Positions 39,614-47,504 of a DNA stretch of 50,055 nt are shown piece after piece. The stretch covers positions 1 through 50,055 of IMG/VR virus record IMGVR_UViG_3300031576_000069. One strand, written 5' to 3'. The position numbers were made by a program, and so were the translations under genes. Each line of letters opens with the position of its first letter. Within the stretch, counting starts at the first letter, position 1. The notes under the pieces are model-generated. The model had not been told where the DNA came from, searched no databases, and worked only from the letters and a program-made list of their open reading frames with translations. This stretch comes from a virus.

Positions 39614-40136
39614 CGCCGCCGGCCCTTCGCCCGGGTTCTGGCTCGTCATCGTCGTCTCCGTCATCCGCGTCGTCGCCAGCGGAGGCGTCATCGCCACCCG
39701 CGGCATCCCCGGCCGGAGCCACCGGCGAACCGGGGACTGCGGCCGGGACTCCCCCGCGCAACCAGTCCTCGAGCGTGAGCACCCCAGAGTGCTTGATGTG
39801 GTGGGTGATCAGCCCGAGCAGGACGTTGATCTGCTTCTGCGCGAGCACGGCACCGCGATGGTCCTTGCCCTGGTCGGCCTTTCGGTATTGCGTTTCGAGA
39901 CGGGCGATTGCCTTCCCGATCTCCTCCTCGCGCACGAACTTCGCGGCCTCCCGGAACTCGGTGCGCACCTCTCGGAGATAGCGCTCGACCTGGCGCCTCG
40001 ACATATTGAGCTTCAGGCCGGAAATTCCCTTTTCCGACAGAAAGCGGCGTATGTTGTCGATGCGATAGCCGAGGAGATACATCTCGGCCACCACGGTCCG
40101 AATCTCGGCTCTCTGTGGATCCGTATAGCGCGGCAT
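39534..40136 (-). CDS. Terminase small subunit, 200 aa
   Basis: N-terminal helix-turn-helix (EIRTVVAEMYLLGYRIDNIR, LNMSRRQVERYLREVRTEFR), a helical oligomerisation part (VREEEIGKAIARLETQYRKA) and an acidic C-terminal tail (GDDASAGDDADDGDDDDEPE). Recognises the phage DNA and recruits TerL; first gene of the late unit, starting 15 bp after the -10 of promoter 40151-40179. The acidic tail is encoded where the TerL gene begins. Confidence 0.82.
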   Translation of the reverse strand: MPRYTDPQRAEIRTVVAEMYLLGYRIDNIRRFLSEKGISGLKLNMSRRQVERYLREVRTEFREAAKFVREEEIGKAIARLETQYRKADQGKDHRGAVLAQKQINVLLGLITHHIKHSGVLTLEDWLRGGVPAAVPGSPVAPAGDAAGGDDASAGDDADDGDDDDEPEPGRRAGGDDGEGGVGPSRSGDGEAAERRPGADT

Positions 40137-40150
40137 GGTCTATCCTCGGG

Positions 40151-40179
40151 AGTGTAGCACCCGGCGGCGAATTCGTCAA
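40151..40179 (-). promoter_or_regulatory. Putative late promoter before terminase (P6)
   Basis: TTGACG, 17-bp spacer, TACACT with TGC before it (extended -10). No palindrome in the GC-rich spacer. It begins the 30-kb packaging-structural unit. Only about 40 bp separate it from the stop of the upstream gene. Confidence 0.75.
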
Positions 40180-40220
40180 ATGGCGCCGACGAGGATGGGC
40201 AATGCGCACGAGTTCTTGGG

Positions 40221-40556
40221 CTATTTGCTCGCCGGGGCTTGCGGACTTGCCTTCGCCGACGCTGTGACCGCCGCTGGCGGAGCCGGTGGCACGATCTTGG
40301 CGGCTGTGACCTGACGGGCCTGTAGGTCCAGGCGCGCAATCCAGGTGTCGAAGCAATCGCTTTCGCCAGTGATCTTTGGCTCGTCCGCGAAGAACTGGGC
40401 GCTCGCGCGCGGCTCCTCCGGACCATTGGTCTTTATCCGAAACGTCTGCGTAGAGCCCACGACCTGGACTTCGAGTTCCCGCGGCCGCCTGGCCTCCGCG
40501 CACTCTCTCGTCGGGACCATGAACACCACCCACAACGCGATTGCCTTCGTGATCAT
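40221..40556 (-). CDS. Secreted/periplasmic hypothetical protein, 111 aa
   Basis: Short N-terminal hydrophobic segment (MITKAIALWVVFMVPTREC) that may be a signal sequence or, with the Cys, a lipoprotein-like anchor (no perfect lipobox). Mature part: strand-rich with ITGESDCFDTWIARL, then Pro/Ala tail. ATG overlaps the upstream stop (ATGA). Confidence 0.6.
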   Translation of the reverse strand: MITKAIALWVVFMVPTRECAEARRPRELEVQVVGSTQTFRIKTNGPEEPRASAQFFADEPKITGESDCFDTWIARLDLQARQVTAAKIVPPAPPAAVTASAKASPQAPASK

Positions 40557-40813
40557 TGTATCGTCCTCCACTCGATCTGCGCGGTGCTCCACTCCGGCTT
40601 AGCCAATCCGGCGAGCGCGAACTTGTGCTCCATCCACTGCTTTCCGTCCTCATCGGCGAGGTGCTCGAACCGCGTCTCTGTCTGGTGGTCAGCGCATACC
40701 ACGAGGCCGAGTTCCATGCGCGCAGGCGCGTGGTCGCGCGCGGCCGAAGCCCAGACCAGCATGGTAGGCATCGCGACCGCGACGTTCTGGCACTGGAGGC
40801 GAGCGCACTTCAT
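40553..40813 (-). CDS. Hypothetical protein, 86 aa
   Basis: MKCARLQCQNVAVAMPTMLV, later VVCADHQTETRFEHLAD: three Cys and two His could hold one zinc, as in small phage zinc fingers. Overlaps its neighbours by 4 bp each. Function unknown. Confidence 0.65.
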   Translation of the reverse strand: MKCARLQCQNVAVAMPTMLVWASAARDHAPARMELGLVVCADHQTETRFEHLADEDGKQWMEHKFALAGLAKPEWSTAQIEWRTIQ

Positions 40814-40929
40814 GATAGAGCCGCCAGGACCAGCAGGAGTGCGGCCGCGGCGGCGAGCGCCTTGGCCAGCCAACCCCTGATGGGCGGACACGAACAGCGC
40901 GGGCACTCGCTGGGAGGGCATGCGCTCAC
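40810..40929 (-). CDS. Tiny Cys-rich membrane protein, 39 aa
   Basis: Starts GTG within GTGA of the preceding gene and ends within ATGA of the next. Five Cys in the first 14 residues after Ser-Ala (CPPSECPRCSCPP) precede one hydrophobic helix (LAKALAAAAALLLVLAALS). Topology would expose the Cys cluster on one side of the membrane. Confidence 0.5.
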   Translation of the reverse strand: MSACPPSECPRCSCPPIRGWLAKALAAAAALLLVLAALS

Positions 40930-41186
40930 AAGCGGCATCCCTCGGCGTCGCCGAGCAACCGCGCCGGGATCCTCATGGGCTCGAATTTCTGAGGATCCAG
41001 GATGTCCTCTACGGTCAGGGCTTTCCACTGGCCGTGGGCGCTGACCCCGATGGCGATGCCGGCGCTCTCCCGCGGTCCGAGCCTGCTCGGGCAGACCTGG
41101 TGGGGACAGTCCTGGACGACCTCGATCATAAACTCGAGGCCGGTCGCGCGCTCGCGGTAGACCTCGCCGGGATGAACGTCGGTCAC
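40926..41186 (-). CDS. Hypothetical protein, 86 aa
   Basis: Small beta-rich domain (PGEVYRERATGLEFMIEVVQ, then WKALTVEDILDPQKFEPM), SH3-like in strand pattern, as in several phage proteins of about 80 residues. Starts GTG in GTGA overlap with the ParB-like gene. Two Cys in DCPHQVCP. Confidence 0.65.
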   Translation of the reverse strand: MTDVHPGEVYRERATGLEFMIEVVQDCPHQVCPSRLGPRESAGIAIGVSAHGQWKALTVEDILDPQKFEPMRIPARLLGDAEGCRL

Positions 41187-41743
41187 GGCGTGAACCTCTC
41201 TCCGCACTTCGGGCACTTGACCGGCGTGCTCGACCCGGTACCTGAGGCGCTGTCACCGGCGCCGCCGGTGCCCTGCCAGTCGATCAGACCCTTGAGTTCC
41301 AGGGTGTCGAAGCCCGTGAGTTCGAGATCGAAGGACCCGTCATCGAGTTGGATGAGCATATCCTTCAACTTCGGTATGTCGAACTCTCCACCGTGCTTGT
41401 TGGCCGCGATGTTCGCCACTTTTTCCCGTTGCTCATCCCAATCAACGAGTCGGTATAGCCAGCGTCCCCATGGGCTCTCCACAAATCCTTCGGCCACTGT
41501 ACCGACCGCATTCGGAGGATCATATGTGGCCGTGATCATGATCGGCCATGATTTATCGAATATCGCCACACGCTGGTGTCCACCAACGAGATGACCGGTC
41601 CGGCGATTACTGATCACGCCGCTGAGTTCCCCGAATTGCGCCATCGCCTTAGCGAGCATAATCACCTGCGCCTTGCTAATCCGGCGAGGATTGTAAGGCG
41701 CGGATTTGAGATCCCCAACTACACGATGAGATTGCTCATTCAT
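41183..41743 (-). CDS. ParB/Srx-like nuclease-domain protein, 186 aa
   Basis: ParB N-terminal-like domain at residues 8-60: SAPYNPRRISKAQVIMLAKA, then FGELSGVISNRRTGHLVGGH with the GGHQR motif. C-terminal zinc ribbon (KCPKCGERF). Similar phage proteins act with DNA methylases or as nuclease-like factors; no methyltransferase follows in frame here. ATG overlaps the HNH gene's stop. Confidence 0.8.
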   Translation of the reverse strand: MNEQSHRVVGDLKSAPYNPRRISKAQVIMLAKAMAQFGELSGVISNRRTGHLVGGHQRVAIFDKSWPIMITATYDPPNAVGTVAEGFVESPWGRWLYRLVDWDEQREKVANIAANKHGGEFDIPKLKDMLIQLDDGSFDLELTGFDTLELKGLIDWQGTGGAGDSASGTGSSTPVKCPKCGERFTP

Positions 41744-42186
41744 CTTCTGTGTCCCCTCATGAGTCCTTCGCTGATGAAATGCTTTACCAGATTTCCAATA
41801 GACGATTTAGACACGCCGAATCTGGCGGCAAGTGCTTGATGCGATTTGAACCCTGAACTCCATAGCGATTTGATCTCCAACACCATATCGTCTGTGATCT
41901 TTCGATGCAAACTTTGATGCAAAGATTTCGTTGTAAGTTCCAGGTTTTCAAGACGATTATCCGCTTTGAGGCCATTCTTGTGATGGGGAATTTCGTTCCT
42001 AGGATCGTTTGCGCTGAAGTATTTGAGACGCCGACCGATCTTTTCTTCCATCACGAGAATGTGTTCAAGTACGTAGCCGTCTTTTGTCGCTCTTGGATGG
42101 CCATGCGCAAGACGATAGATATAGCCATCAGGATGACGCTTTGTCCCGCCGCGCCAATTATGATGGGCAGGGCCACTCCGCATCAT
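41740..42186 (-). CDS. HNH homing endonuclease with HTH, 148 aa
   Basis: HNH_3 signature: YVLEHILVMEEKIGRRL, IPHHKNGLKADNRLENLEL, followed by an HTH (HQALAARFGVSKSSIGNLVK). Lower GC than neighbours. It overlaps both neighbouring genes by 4 bp, so it is inserted seamlessly between them without breaking either. Confidence 0.85.
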   Translation of the reverse strand: MMRSGPAHHNWRGGTKRHPDGYIYRLAHGHPRATKDGYVLEHILVMEEKIGRRLKYFSANDPRNEIPHHKNGLKADNRLENLELTTKSLHQSLHRKITDDMVLEIKSLWSSGFKSHQALAARFGVSKSSIGNLVKHFISEGLMRGHRR

Positions 42187-42851
42187 CGCTCCGCGTGCGG
42201 CCAGTAGCCGGAGAGCCCAGTCTCGAGCACGTCGATCTTGATCGTGGGCTTGCGCTCGTCGAATTCGCCTCCGAAGTTCCAGGGCTGACCGTCCCGGCGT
42301 TCGAGGACGACGCACCCCTGCTCTTTGATGACGCGGATGATCTTGGCCGGGATCTCGCGGTACCAAACGAGGCCATCCATCTTCCCGGGGTACTCGCCCC
42401 CGAAGTCCTGGATTTTATTCATGAACCCGATGGCGCGGATCATCGCCGCTCGGGCATCCCGCCAGAAGAACTCGTAGACCTGCTCGCCGTTCAGGAACAG
42501 GCGACAGCGGCCGCCCTTTCGGACCTCGTCGCCGCTGAGCTCGCTCTGCTTTAAGTAGTCGGTCTCCTCGATGACTACGGCCCAGGCATGGCCGTGCCCG
42601 TCGTAGTCCACGGCGTCGTCACCGCGCGCGCCGTTGTCGTACATCCAGTGGTTGCGGTCCCGATAGTCGGTGACCTCCTCGGGGTACATCGAGCGGTGGG
42701 CGTAGACTCGGCTGTCGATCTTGACCTCGAACTCGCCGCCGCGTTCGGGGAAGCGCGCGGGCTCCACCTCCGGCAACGCCCCCGCCTTGGGTTCCGCGCC
42801 CGGCGCGGCTCCGATCTCTACCTCGTTGTCCATGGTCGTCTCCTCGCTCAT
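42183..42851 (-). CDS. Hypothetical protein, 222 aa
   Basis: Acidic N-terminus, then YAHRSMYPEEVTDYRDRNHW, EEVRKGGRCRLFLNGEQVYE-type strands and a C-terminal strand pair (VVLERRDGQPWNFGGEFDER). GGAGG precedes the ATG by 4-5 nt, and the ATG overlaps the upstream stop; ATGs at 42866 and 42833 are alternatives. Function unknown. Confidence 0.65.
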   Translation of the reverse strand: MSEETTMDNEVEIGAAPGAEPKAGALPEVEPARFPERGGEFEVKIDSRVYAHRSMYPEEVTDYRDRNHWMYDNGARGDDAVDYDGHGHAWAVVIEETDYLKQSELSGDEVRKGGRCRLFLNGEQVYEFFWRDARAAMIRAIGFMNKIQDFGGEYPGKMDGLVWYREIPAKIIRVIKEQGCVVLERRDGQPWNFGGEFDERKPTIKIDVLETGLSGYWPHAER

Positions 42852-43081
42852 CGTCTCCTCCGGCATGCGCGTACGTTCGGGCGCACGATCAGTACCTGGT
42901 GCGGACCCAGCTTCTTCACCAGCCAGAGCAGGCGCTTGAACGGCGGGCGCGGTCCCTCCAGGGCCAGGAACTTGCCTGCGATCTCGTGCTCGATAACCAT
43001 CGCCGGCTCGGCGAATACGCCCGGCCCGTACAGGCGCAGGCGCGGCTCCGCGATCCTGGGCTTGCTCCAGCGGTGGATCAC
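42848..43081 (-). CDS. Hypothetical protein, 77 aa
   Basis: Starts GTG in a GTGA overlap with the upstream stop, GGGAGG 8 nt before; an ATG at 43120 would overlap the upstream gene by 43 bp and is disfavoured. Basic domain ending in Arg tetrad (CRRRR); contains ALEGPRPPFKRLLWLVKKLG. Function unknown. Confidence 0.6.
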   Translation of the reverse strand: MIHRWSKPRIAEPRLRLYGPGVFAEPAMVIEHEIAGKFLALEGPRPPFKRLLWLVKKLGPHQVLIVRPNVRACRRRR

Positions 43082-43302
43082 TCTGGGAGGCTCCAATCGG
43101 ACGATGATTCCCTTTCCCATTCCGGGATCTCGATCTCGATGGCGATGCACCAGCCGAGTGCCCACAGAATGGCCCCAGAGCGGCTGACGTGCAGTCCCAG
43201 GCCAAGAGCCTGCCGGTGGTTGACCTGTACGTTCGTAACCCAGGCGCGGACGTGACGGTCCCCGCCTGGCACTCGCAGACGCCAGACGAGCATCCGGCTC
43301 AT
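43078..43302 (-). CDS. Hypothetical protein, 74 aa
   Basis: Small beta-rich protein (SRMLVWRLRVPGGDRHVRAW, then GAILWALGWCIAIEIEIPEW). Overlaps neighbours by 4 bp. Function unknown. Confidence 0.55.
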   Translation of the reverse strand: MSRMLVWRLRVPGGDRHVRAWVTNVQVNHRQALGLGLHVSRSGAILWALGWCIAIEIEIPEWERESSSDWSLPE

Positions 43303-43895
43303 GCACCGGCCGCCTTCCCAGGTGGGTTCTGCCCGGCCTTTGGCTCGGTCTTGAACTGGATGTCGATCCGGCGCGCGGGCTCGAACTCAGCGTGCGTCAA
43401 CTCGCGCAGGAGGTCCCGCGCGCTCCAGGCCGGGAAGGCTACGGCGCCGGCCGCGCGCATCTTGTCCAGGAACTCCTCCTGCTCCGGGCGGACGGTCCCA
43501 CCCCCGGCCTTGACCTCGCACCAGAGGGGGCGCCCCCGGGCTTCGAGTTCGACCACGCGGCGAGCGAGCGCGATCAGCGCCCAGGCCGGCCAGCCCTGGG
43601 CACCGGCCGCGGGCCCCGGTGGGGAGCCCTCGGGCTGGGAGCGCGCCACCAGCTTGGCCGCCAGGGCCAGTGCCTGCTCCTCGGTGTCCACGGCGGGGAG
43701 GACGCGCCCTGGCAGGGTGCCGATCAGATCGGGGACTCCGCGCTCTGACATGGGACCACCAAAATGCTTGAAATGCGGTACGCGCATCGTCCTCAGCAGG
43801 CCGCGAATCTGGTGCGTGATCGCCGTCTCTGGGTTCTCGCGCTTGCCACCCTTGCCGAAGCGCCCGCCGACGCCGAACCATCCGCCGACGCTCAT
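43299..43895 (-). CDS. VRR-NUC domain nuclease with large insert, 198 aa
   Basis: VRR-NUC (restriction-like) nuclease: Glu23 in ENPETAITHQI, Asp56 in SERGVPDLIG, Glu127 and Lys129 in PLWCEVKAGGG, Gln139 in RPEQEEFLDK. These are the full catalytic set for branched-DNA cleavage. Between Asp56 and Glu127 lie about 60 extra residues (Pro/Gly-rich, then WALIALARRVVELEARG), longer than is usual. May process replication or recombination intermediates. Confidence 0.85.
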   Translation of the reverse strand: MSVGGWFGVGGRFGKGGKRENPETAITHQIRGLLRTMRVPHFKHFGGPMSERGVPDLIGTLPGRVLPAVDTEEQALALAAKLVARSQPEGSPPGPAAGAQGWPAWALIALARRVVELEARGRPLWCEVKAGGGTVRPEQEEFLDKMRAAGAVAFPAWSARDLLRELTHAEFEPARRIDIQFKTEPKAGQNPPGKAAGA

Positions 43896-44194
43896 GCGCG
43901 GGACCTCCGCGAGCGCTCTGCCGCACGGTCTCGATTTTCCTGCCAAGAGGTTTTTACCAGCATGGCCGCGTGGGGCTCGCGCAGGACGTCGTTGCTCGCC
44001 AGCCAGGCCTGCTGTAGCTGGTCGAGGACCTCGCCCTTGCGCGTGTACCCCCCGGTGTCGAGGTCGACCACGCTCGTCAGGTAGGCGAGGTCGCGCGCCC
44101 GCAGATTGGCCACCACGTTGACCCGGATGTCGGGCTCCGGCTCGGGCTGGCACCGGGGCCTGCGCTTGGCCTCCAGGAGGCGGGGTCCGTTCAT
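43892..44194 (-). CDS. Hypothetical protein, 100 aa
   Basis: Contains VNVVANLRARDLAYLTSVVD and a helical middle (KGEVLDQLQQAWLASNDV), basic C-terminus. Overlaps both neighbours by 4 bp. No family recognised. Confidence 0.55.
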   Translation of the reverse strand: MNGPRLLEAKRRPRCQPEPEPDIRVNVVANLRARDLAYLTSVVDLDTGGYTRKGEVLDQLQQAWLASNDVLREPHAAMLVKTSWQENRDRAAERSRRSRA

Positions 44195-44955
44195 GCGCCC
44201 TTGCCCGCCCGCTCGTGAGCCGCGTCGCCTATGCCCGGACCCCGGAGTTCGCGCTCCAGGTCCTCGCGCAGGACCATCTTCCCGGTCTTTGGGTGGTGCA
44301 CGCGCTTACTCCGACGTCGACGCCCGTAGGTCACGCCGCCGGCCCCATCCTGGGGGCTCGCCAGCGCGCCCGCCTGACCGCCCAAGGACCGGAGATCGAT
44401 GAGCACCTGGCCGAAGATGCGCGCGATCCGGATGTCCACAATCTCGTCGATCACCGCCCTAATGTTCTCCTGTGCGTCCATCCACCCCTCCTCCACCTGA
44501 CCGTCCAGCAGTATCAGCGCCGCCAGGCGGTCGAACTGTCTTAGCTCGGGGAACGCGTTGCCCACGGCGTCGAGCGTCCACCGCAGGTACTGGCCGCTCA
44601 TTCGCAGGCGCCCATCGGGAGTAAGCCTCCCGGCGTGGCCCCACTCGCGTTCGCGCTCCACCTCCCAGCGAGTGGCCTCGCGGACTGCGCTCTCGCTCAC
44701 TCTCGAGATCGCGCTCTTGTCCGCGCCGCACTCCCGCTCCGCCCGAGAGGCCTCGAATCGCAGGGCATTCCCCCCGCTCGTGCCCTCGCCCTTGAACTGG
44801 CGGCCGCGGCGCCGGAGATTCCGGCGATGTCTGCTCATCCTCTCGCTCGTCCCGCGTTGTGCCCGCTCCACGAGCAGGCAATGGTAGTCCACGAGTCCGG
44901 TGAGCGCACGCTCCGCGATCGTGGTCTCGATATGTCCGTGTGGTCGCGGGCTCAC
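44191..44955 (-). CDS. Hypothetical protein, 254 aa
   Basis: Basic, helix-rich protein: LVDYHCLLVERAQRG, SGQYLRWTLDAVGNAFPELR, IDEIVDIRIARIFGQVLIDL. GTG start within a GTGA overlap. In the replication-accessory run; possibly DNA-associated. No family recognised. Confidence 0.6.
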   Translation of the reverse strand: MSPRPHGHIETTIAERALTGLVDYHCLLVERAQRGTSERMSRHRRNLRRRGRQFKGEGTSGGNALRFEASRAERECGADKSAISRVSESAVREATRWEVEREREWGHAGRLTPDGRLRMSGQYLRWTLDAVGNAFPELRQFDRLAALILLDGQVEEGWMDAQENIRAVIDEIVDIRIARIFGQVLIDLRSLGGQAGALASPQDGAGGVTYGRRRRSKRVHHPKTGKMVLREDLERELRGPGIGDAAHERAGKGA

Positions 44956-45224
44956 GCACGCGCTCCACCGCCGGCTGAAAATGCGGGGCCGGGCCGCCCT
45001 GGCTTGGACGTTTCGGCACGTTGATCACTCGCGCCTCCCCGGCGGATGCCATCCGACCGCACCCGGCCCCTTCTCTCGTTCGTGAATCGTCGCCGGTCGC
45101 CCGCCCACCGCTCCGGCGCTGTCGACGCCTGGTACTCGGGTGAGTGCCCGCACTCCGGCGCGCTCTCGGCTCTGTTCGAGGCTTTCACCAGGTTCGTGCA
45201 TCCCGCGTCGACACCCCATTCCAC
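44952..45224 (-). CDS. Hypothetical protein, 90 aa
   Basis: Basic, Ser/Gly-rich; no domain recognised. GTG start after AGAGGA; stop overlaps the GTG of the next gene as GTGA. The following intergenic 45225-45289 holds only a 5-bp GGCCC/GGGCC hairpin. Confidence 0.45.
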   Translation of the reverse strand: MEWGVDAGCTNLVKASNRAESAPECGHSPEYQASTAPERWAGDRRRFTNERRGRVRSDGIRRGGASDQRAETSKPGRPGPAFSAGGGARA

Positions 45225-45289
45225 TCGCGTCCTCTCGCTTTGTTGTTGGCCCTAACCGGGCCTTGGCGTGCGCGAATACCGTGCGCCGA

Positions 45290-45457
45290 CTACCGCGCCT
45301 CGAGCAGGGAGAGCACCGCGCTCGGCGACTCGAGCGCCAGCGCGTCCAGCGTCTTGGCGACGACTTCCTTCACCTGCCCGATGGACAGGGACTTCTTGCC
45401 CCCCTCGGCGAGGGTGATCGCCTTGGCGAGCGAGTTCAGGTTGATCTTCTTGGCCAT
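45290..45457 (-). CDS. Small helical protein, 55 aa
   Basis: Three predicted helices: AKKINLNSLAKAITLAEGGK, LSIGQVKEVVAKTLDALALE and a short C-terminal one. This pattern (N-L-x-x-L-A-K-x-(I/V)-T, K-K-x-x-S-I-x-Q-V-K-E-V) is one I recognise from small conserved phage proteins of unknown function. GGAGA precedes the ATG by about 9 nt. Confidence 0.7.
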   Translation of the reverse strand: MAKKINLNSLAKAITLAEGGKKSLSIGQVKEVVAKTLDALALESPSAVLSLLEAR

Positions 45458-45532
45458 GGTGCGTGTCTCCGTGCGTCGTACCCGTCTGTCGGCGCGGCCG
45501 CCATGCGGCCCGTCCGCCCTCCGTCCCCGCGT

Positions 45533-45853
45533 CTAGGACCGCTTGTGCTTCATCGTCTCCTTCGATTCGAGCCAGAAGTGGTGGGCGTCGCCGTACGAGT
45601 CGCGCACCTTCACGAACTCTAGGCCCTGCTGTTTCATAAGCGAGCGCAGGCGCTCGCTCGCCTTCTCGATCTTCTCCTTCACGCGCTCCTGCGCCAACGT
45701 CGCCTCCACGATCTCGAGCGCGATCTCCTGCTCGAGCGTGAGCGCCACATCCGTCCCCGGCAGACCCGGCTGTCCTGGCACGATCCGGTCCCCGTTCTGG
45801 TACCTGGGCGCGTTGTCCGCCGCGGTCCTGCCCGCGCGCTCCGTCTCGATCAC
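45533..45853 (-). CDS. Hypothetical protein, 106 aa
   Basis: Coiled helix (EQEIALEIVEATLAQERVKE, ERLRSLMKQQGLEFVKVRDS), then a small strand region ending HFWLESKETMKHK. Could be a nuclease-inhibitor-like helical hairpin; not proven. GTG start. Confidence 0.6.
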   Translation of the reverse strand: MIETERAGRTAADNAPRYQNGDRIVPGQPGLPGTDVALTLEQEIALEIVEATLAQERVKEKIEKASERLRSLMKQQGLEFVKVRDSYGDAHHFWLESKETMKHKRS

Positions 45854-45873
45854 GCCCCCGTCTCTCTACGTGC

Positions 45874-46761
45874 TCATGCTCTCCTCCCGGGATCCCCGGC
45901 GCTTCCGCCCGGGGGCTGTCCCGCCAAAGTCTTGAACCCGCCGCCCCTCGGGCCGGACGCCTCGGCGGCCTTACGCGCGTGGTCAGGGCAGAACTTCGAG
46001 CCCGAGGCGCAGTGCTTGGTGCACACCTCGTCGGAGGAGTTCCAGTCGCAGAATCGTTCGTAGGCTGGATTCCTGCGCTGGCCATTGGTGGACGCGGCCG
46101 CCGGCGGCGGGTCGCTCTCCCATCGGCGTTTGTTGAGCCACGTCGCTGGATGGGGGATGAATTCCCCGCCGTCCTTGACCCATTGGTCGCTGGCCTTATA
46201 GCGCTCGAGAACGTCCATGATTTTGGTCTCGATTCCAGCTTCGTGCCCAATCTTAGCCCAGGCTCGGACTGCGTCTTGTTTGTCGATCTTTCGCGGATAG
46301 GCATCCCAGAATACCTCAAAGCCTTGAGGCAATGGCTTCTGAACAGATACCTTGACCTTATCCTTACCCGTATCCGTATCCGTACCCATAGCCCCTTGGG
46401 AGGGGCTCAGTAGCCCCTGCCGAGGCCCTATTTTTATCCCGTGCTGGCCCAGCATGCGGAGCACGCCCCGGTGCATGTTGTTGTTCGGGACGAGGTCTCC
46501 GTATTGGAAATCCACGAACGGCTCTATCCACCAGCGCTTTCCAGATTCCAAGACCTTGATCTGCTTTTCGAACAGACGGAGTGCCTCCGTCTCATTGATG
46601 TGCTCGCCGCAGATGAACTCCGCCAACTCGAAGTCAACGTACCAGACGCCGGCGGCGTCGCATTTGTCGCAGAGATATTCCCAGAAAATCTTATACGCGG
46701 TGGGAAGTTTCCGGAACCACGGGCGGTTCCATTTCTCGGTGTCGGTGAAGCGCTTAGCCAC
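45874..46761 (-). CDS. Phage replication initiation protein (O-like), 295 aa
   Basis: N-terminal winged-helix-like domain KRFTDTEKWNRPWFRKLPTA, YLCDKCDAAGVWYVDFELAE, then a linker and C-terminal domain with GFEVFWDAYPRKIDKQDAVR and ATWLNKRRWESD. This W-A-Y-P-(R/K)-K ... WLN architecture is typical of lambda O / phage replication proteins. C-terminal zinc knuckle (CDWNSSDEVCTKHCASGSKF). Probably binds the replication origin, perhaps recruits a helicase. GTG start in an overlap with the previous stop; AT-richer than surroundings. Confidence 0.85.
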   Translation of the reverse strand: MAKRFTDTEKWNRPWFRKLPTAYKIFWEYLCDKCDAAGVWYVDFELAEFICGEHINETEALRLFEKQIKVLESGKRWWIEPFVDFQYGDLVPNNNMHRGVLRMLGQHGIKIGPRQGLLSPSQGAMGTDTDTGKDKVKVSVQKPLPQGFEVFWDAYPRKIDKQDAVRAWAKIGHEAGIETKIMDVLERYKASDQWVKDGGEFIPHPATWLNKRRWESDPPPAAASTNGQRRNPAYERFCDWNSSDEVCTKHCASGSKFCPDHARKAAEASGPRGGGFKTLAGQPPGGSAGDPGRRA

Positions 46762-46927
46762 GATGAAACTCCTTGGCTATTACGGCTACGACTTTCCCTT
46801 CCGAAAGATAAGGCCCGTCCCCTTGCGTTGTCAGTGGCGGGTCAACCGGAGGAGAGCCGGGAGAACCAGGAGCACGGACGGGACGTTCGGGGACGGACCG
46901 GATCGGTGTGACACCCGCATTATTCAT
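46754..46927 (-). CDS. Small protein before the replication gene, 57 aa
   Basis: Pro-rich N-terminal half (RAPGSPGSPPVDPPLTT), C-terminal strand/helix (YLSEGKVVAVIAKEFHRG). AGGAG 8 nt before the ATG. Directly behind promoter 46964-46992 and overlapping the next start. No family recognised. Confidence 0.6.
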   Translation of the reverse strand: MNNAGVTPIRSVPERPVRAPGSPGSPPVDPPLTTQGDGPYLSEGKVVAVIAKEFHRG

Positions 46928-46963
46928 ACCGCATTCTCCTTAACTCCTGGCTCTCCACCATGA

Positions 46964-46992
46964 ATTTAATCACGATGATCTAATTTTGTCAA
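46964..46992 (-). promoter_or_regulatory. Putative promoter of the replication gene (P7)
   Basis: TTGACA (perfect), 17-bp spacer, TTAAAT (4/6 match to the -10). The spacer end holds ATCATCGTGAT, an inverted repeat (ATCA/TGAT with 3-nt centre) different from the TCATGA palindromes. It precedes the 57-aa and replication genes. Confidence 0.6.
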
Positions 46993-47009
46993 CTCGTCGT
47001 CGGTACGGA

Positions 47010-47504
47010 TCAGTATGACGCTTTGAGATATTGCGAGATCCCAGTCGAGCGCGCCACGTCCGCGAGAGTCCGCGCGTCCGCGACAGCGCGCTGAACATCG
47101 GGTCCGACCTCGACATCGAAAAGGCCGAGAGAGCCCTTGACATTAAACGGCCGTATTTGCACCACCGACGATATGGTCCACGCGAAGCGTCCTGGCTCGT
47201 TGGGGCACAGGGCCAGCGGCTCATCCTCATCGCGCATGGGCCTGCAGTCGGATACGAATGCGACAGCGACTGCGAAGCCCATGGGATAAAGCGCGTCCTT
47301 CGCGCGCGGATGAAGGTTCACTCCCATGTGGTCGGGGGGCACCGAGTTGTCCCAGGACTTGCTCGCGCAGATCAGGAGCGGACCGCGGTGACGCGTCGAC
47401 CACATGCGGGTCTCGATCGTTTTTATTCCGAGGGCAAGCCAGGTAGCCCACGGTTGTTTCATCGACAGGGCCCTGACCTTGATGATGGAGTTCTCGCCGG
47501 TCAT
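47010..47504 (-). CDS. ASCH-domain protein, 164 aa
   Basis: ASCH (PUA-like) domain: RALSMKQPWATWLALGIKTI, ETRMWSTRHRGPLLICASK, and later CPNEPGRFAWTI. ASCH domains bind RNA or modified nucleic acids and occur in phage proteins. Start ATG overlaps the upstream gene. Ends shortly before promoter P7. Confidence 0.85.
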   Translation of the reverse strand: MTGENSIIKVRALSMKQPWATWLALGIKTIETRMWSTRHRGPLLICASKSWDNSVPPDHMGVNLHPRAKDALYPMGFAVAVAFVSDCRPMRDEDEPLALCPNEPGRFAWTISSVVQIRPFNVKGSLGLFDVEVGPDVQRAVADARTLADVARSTGISQYLKASY

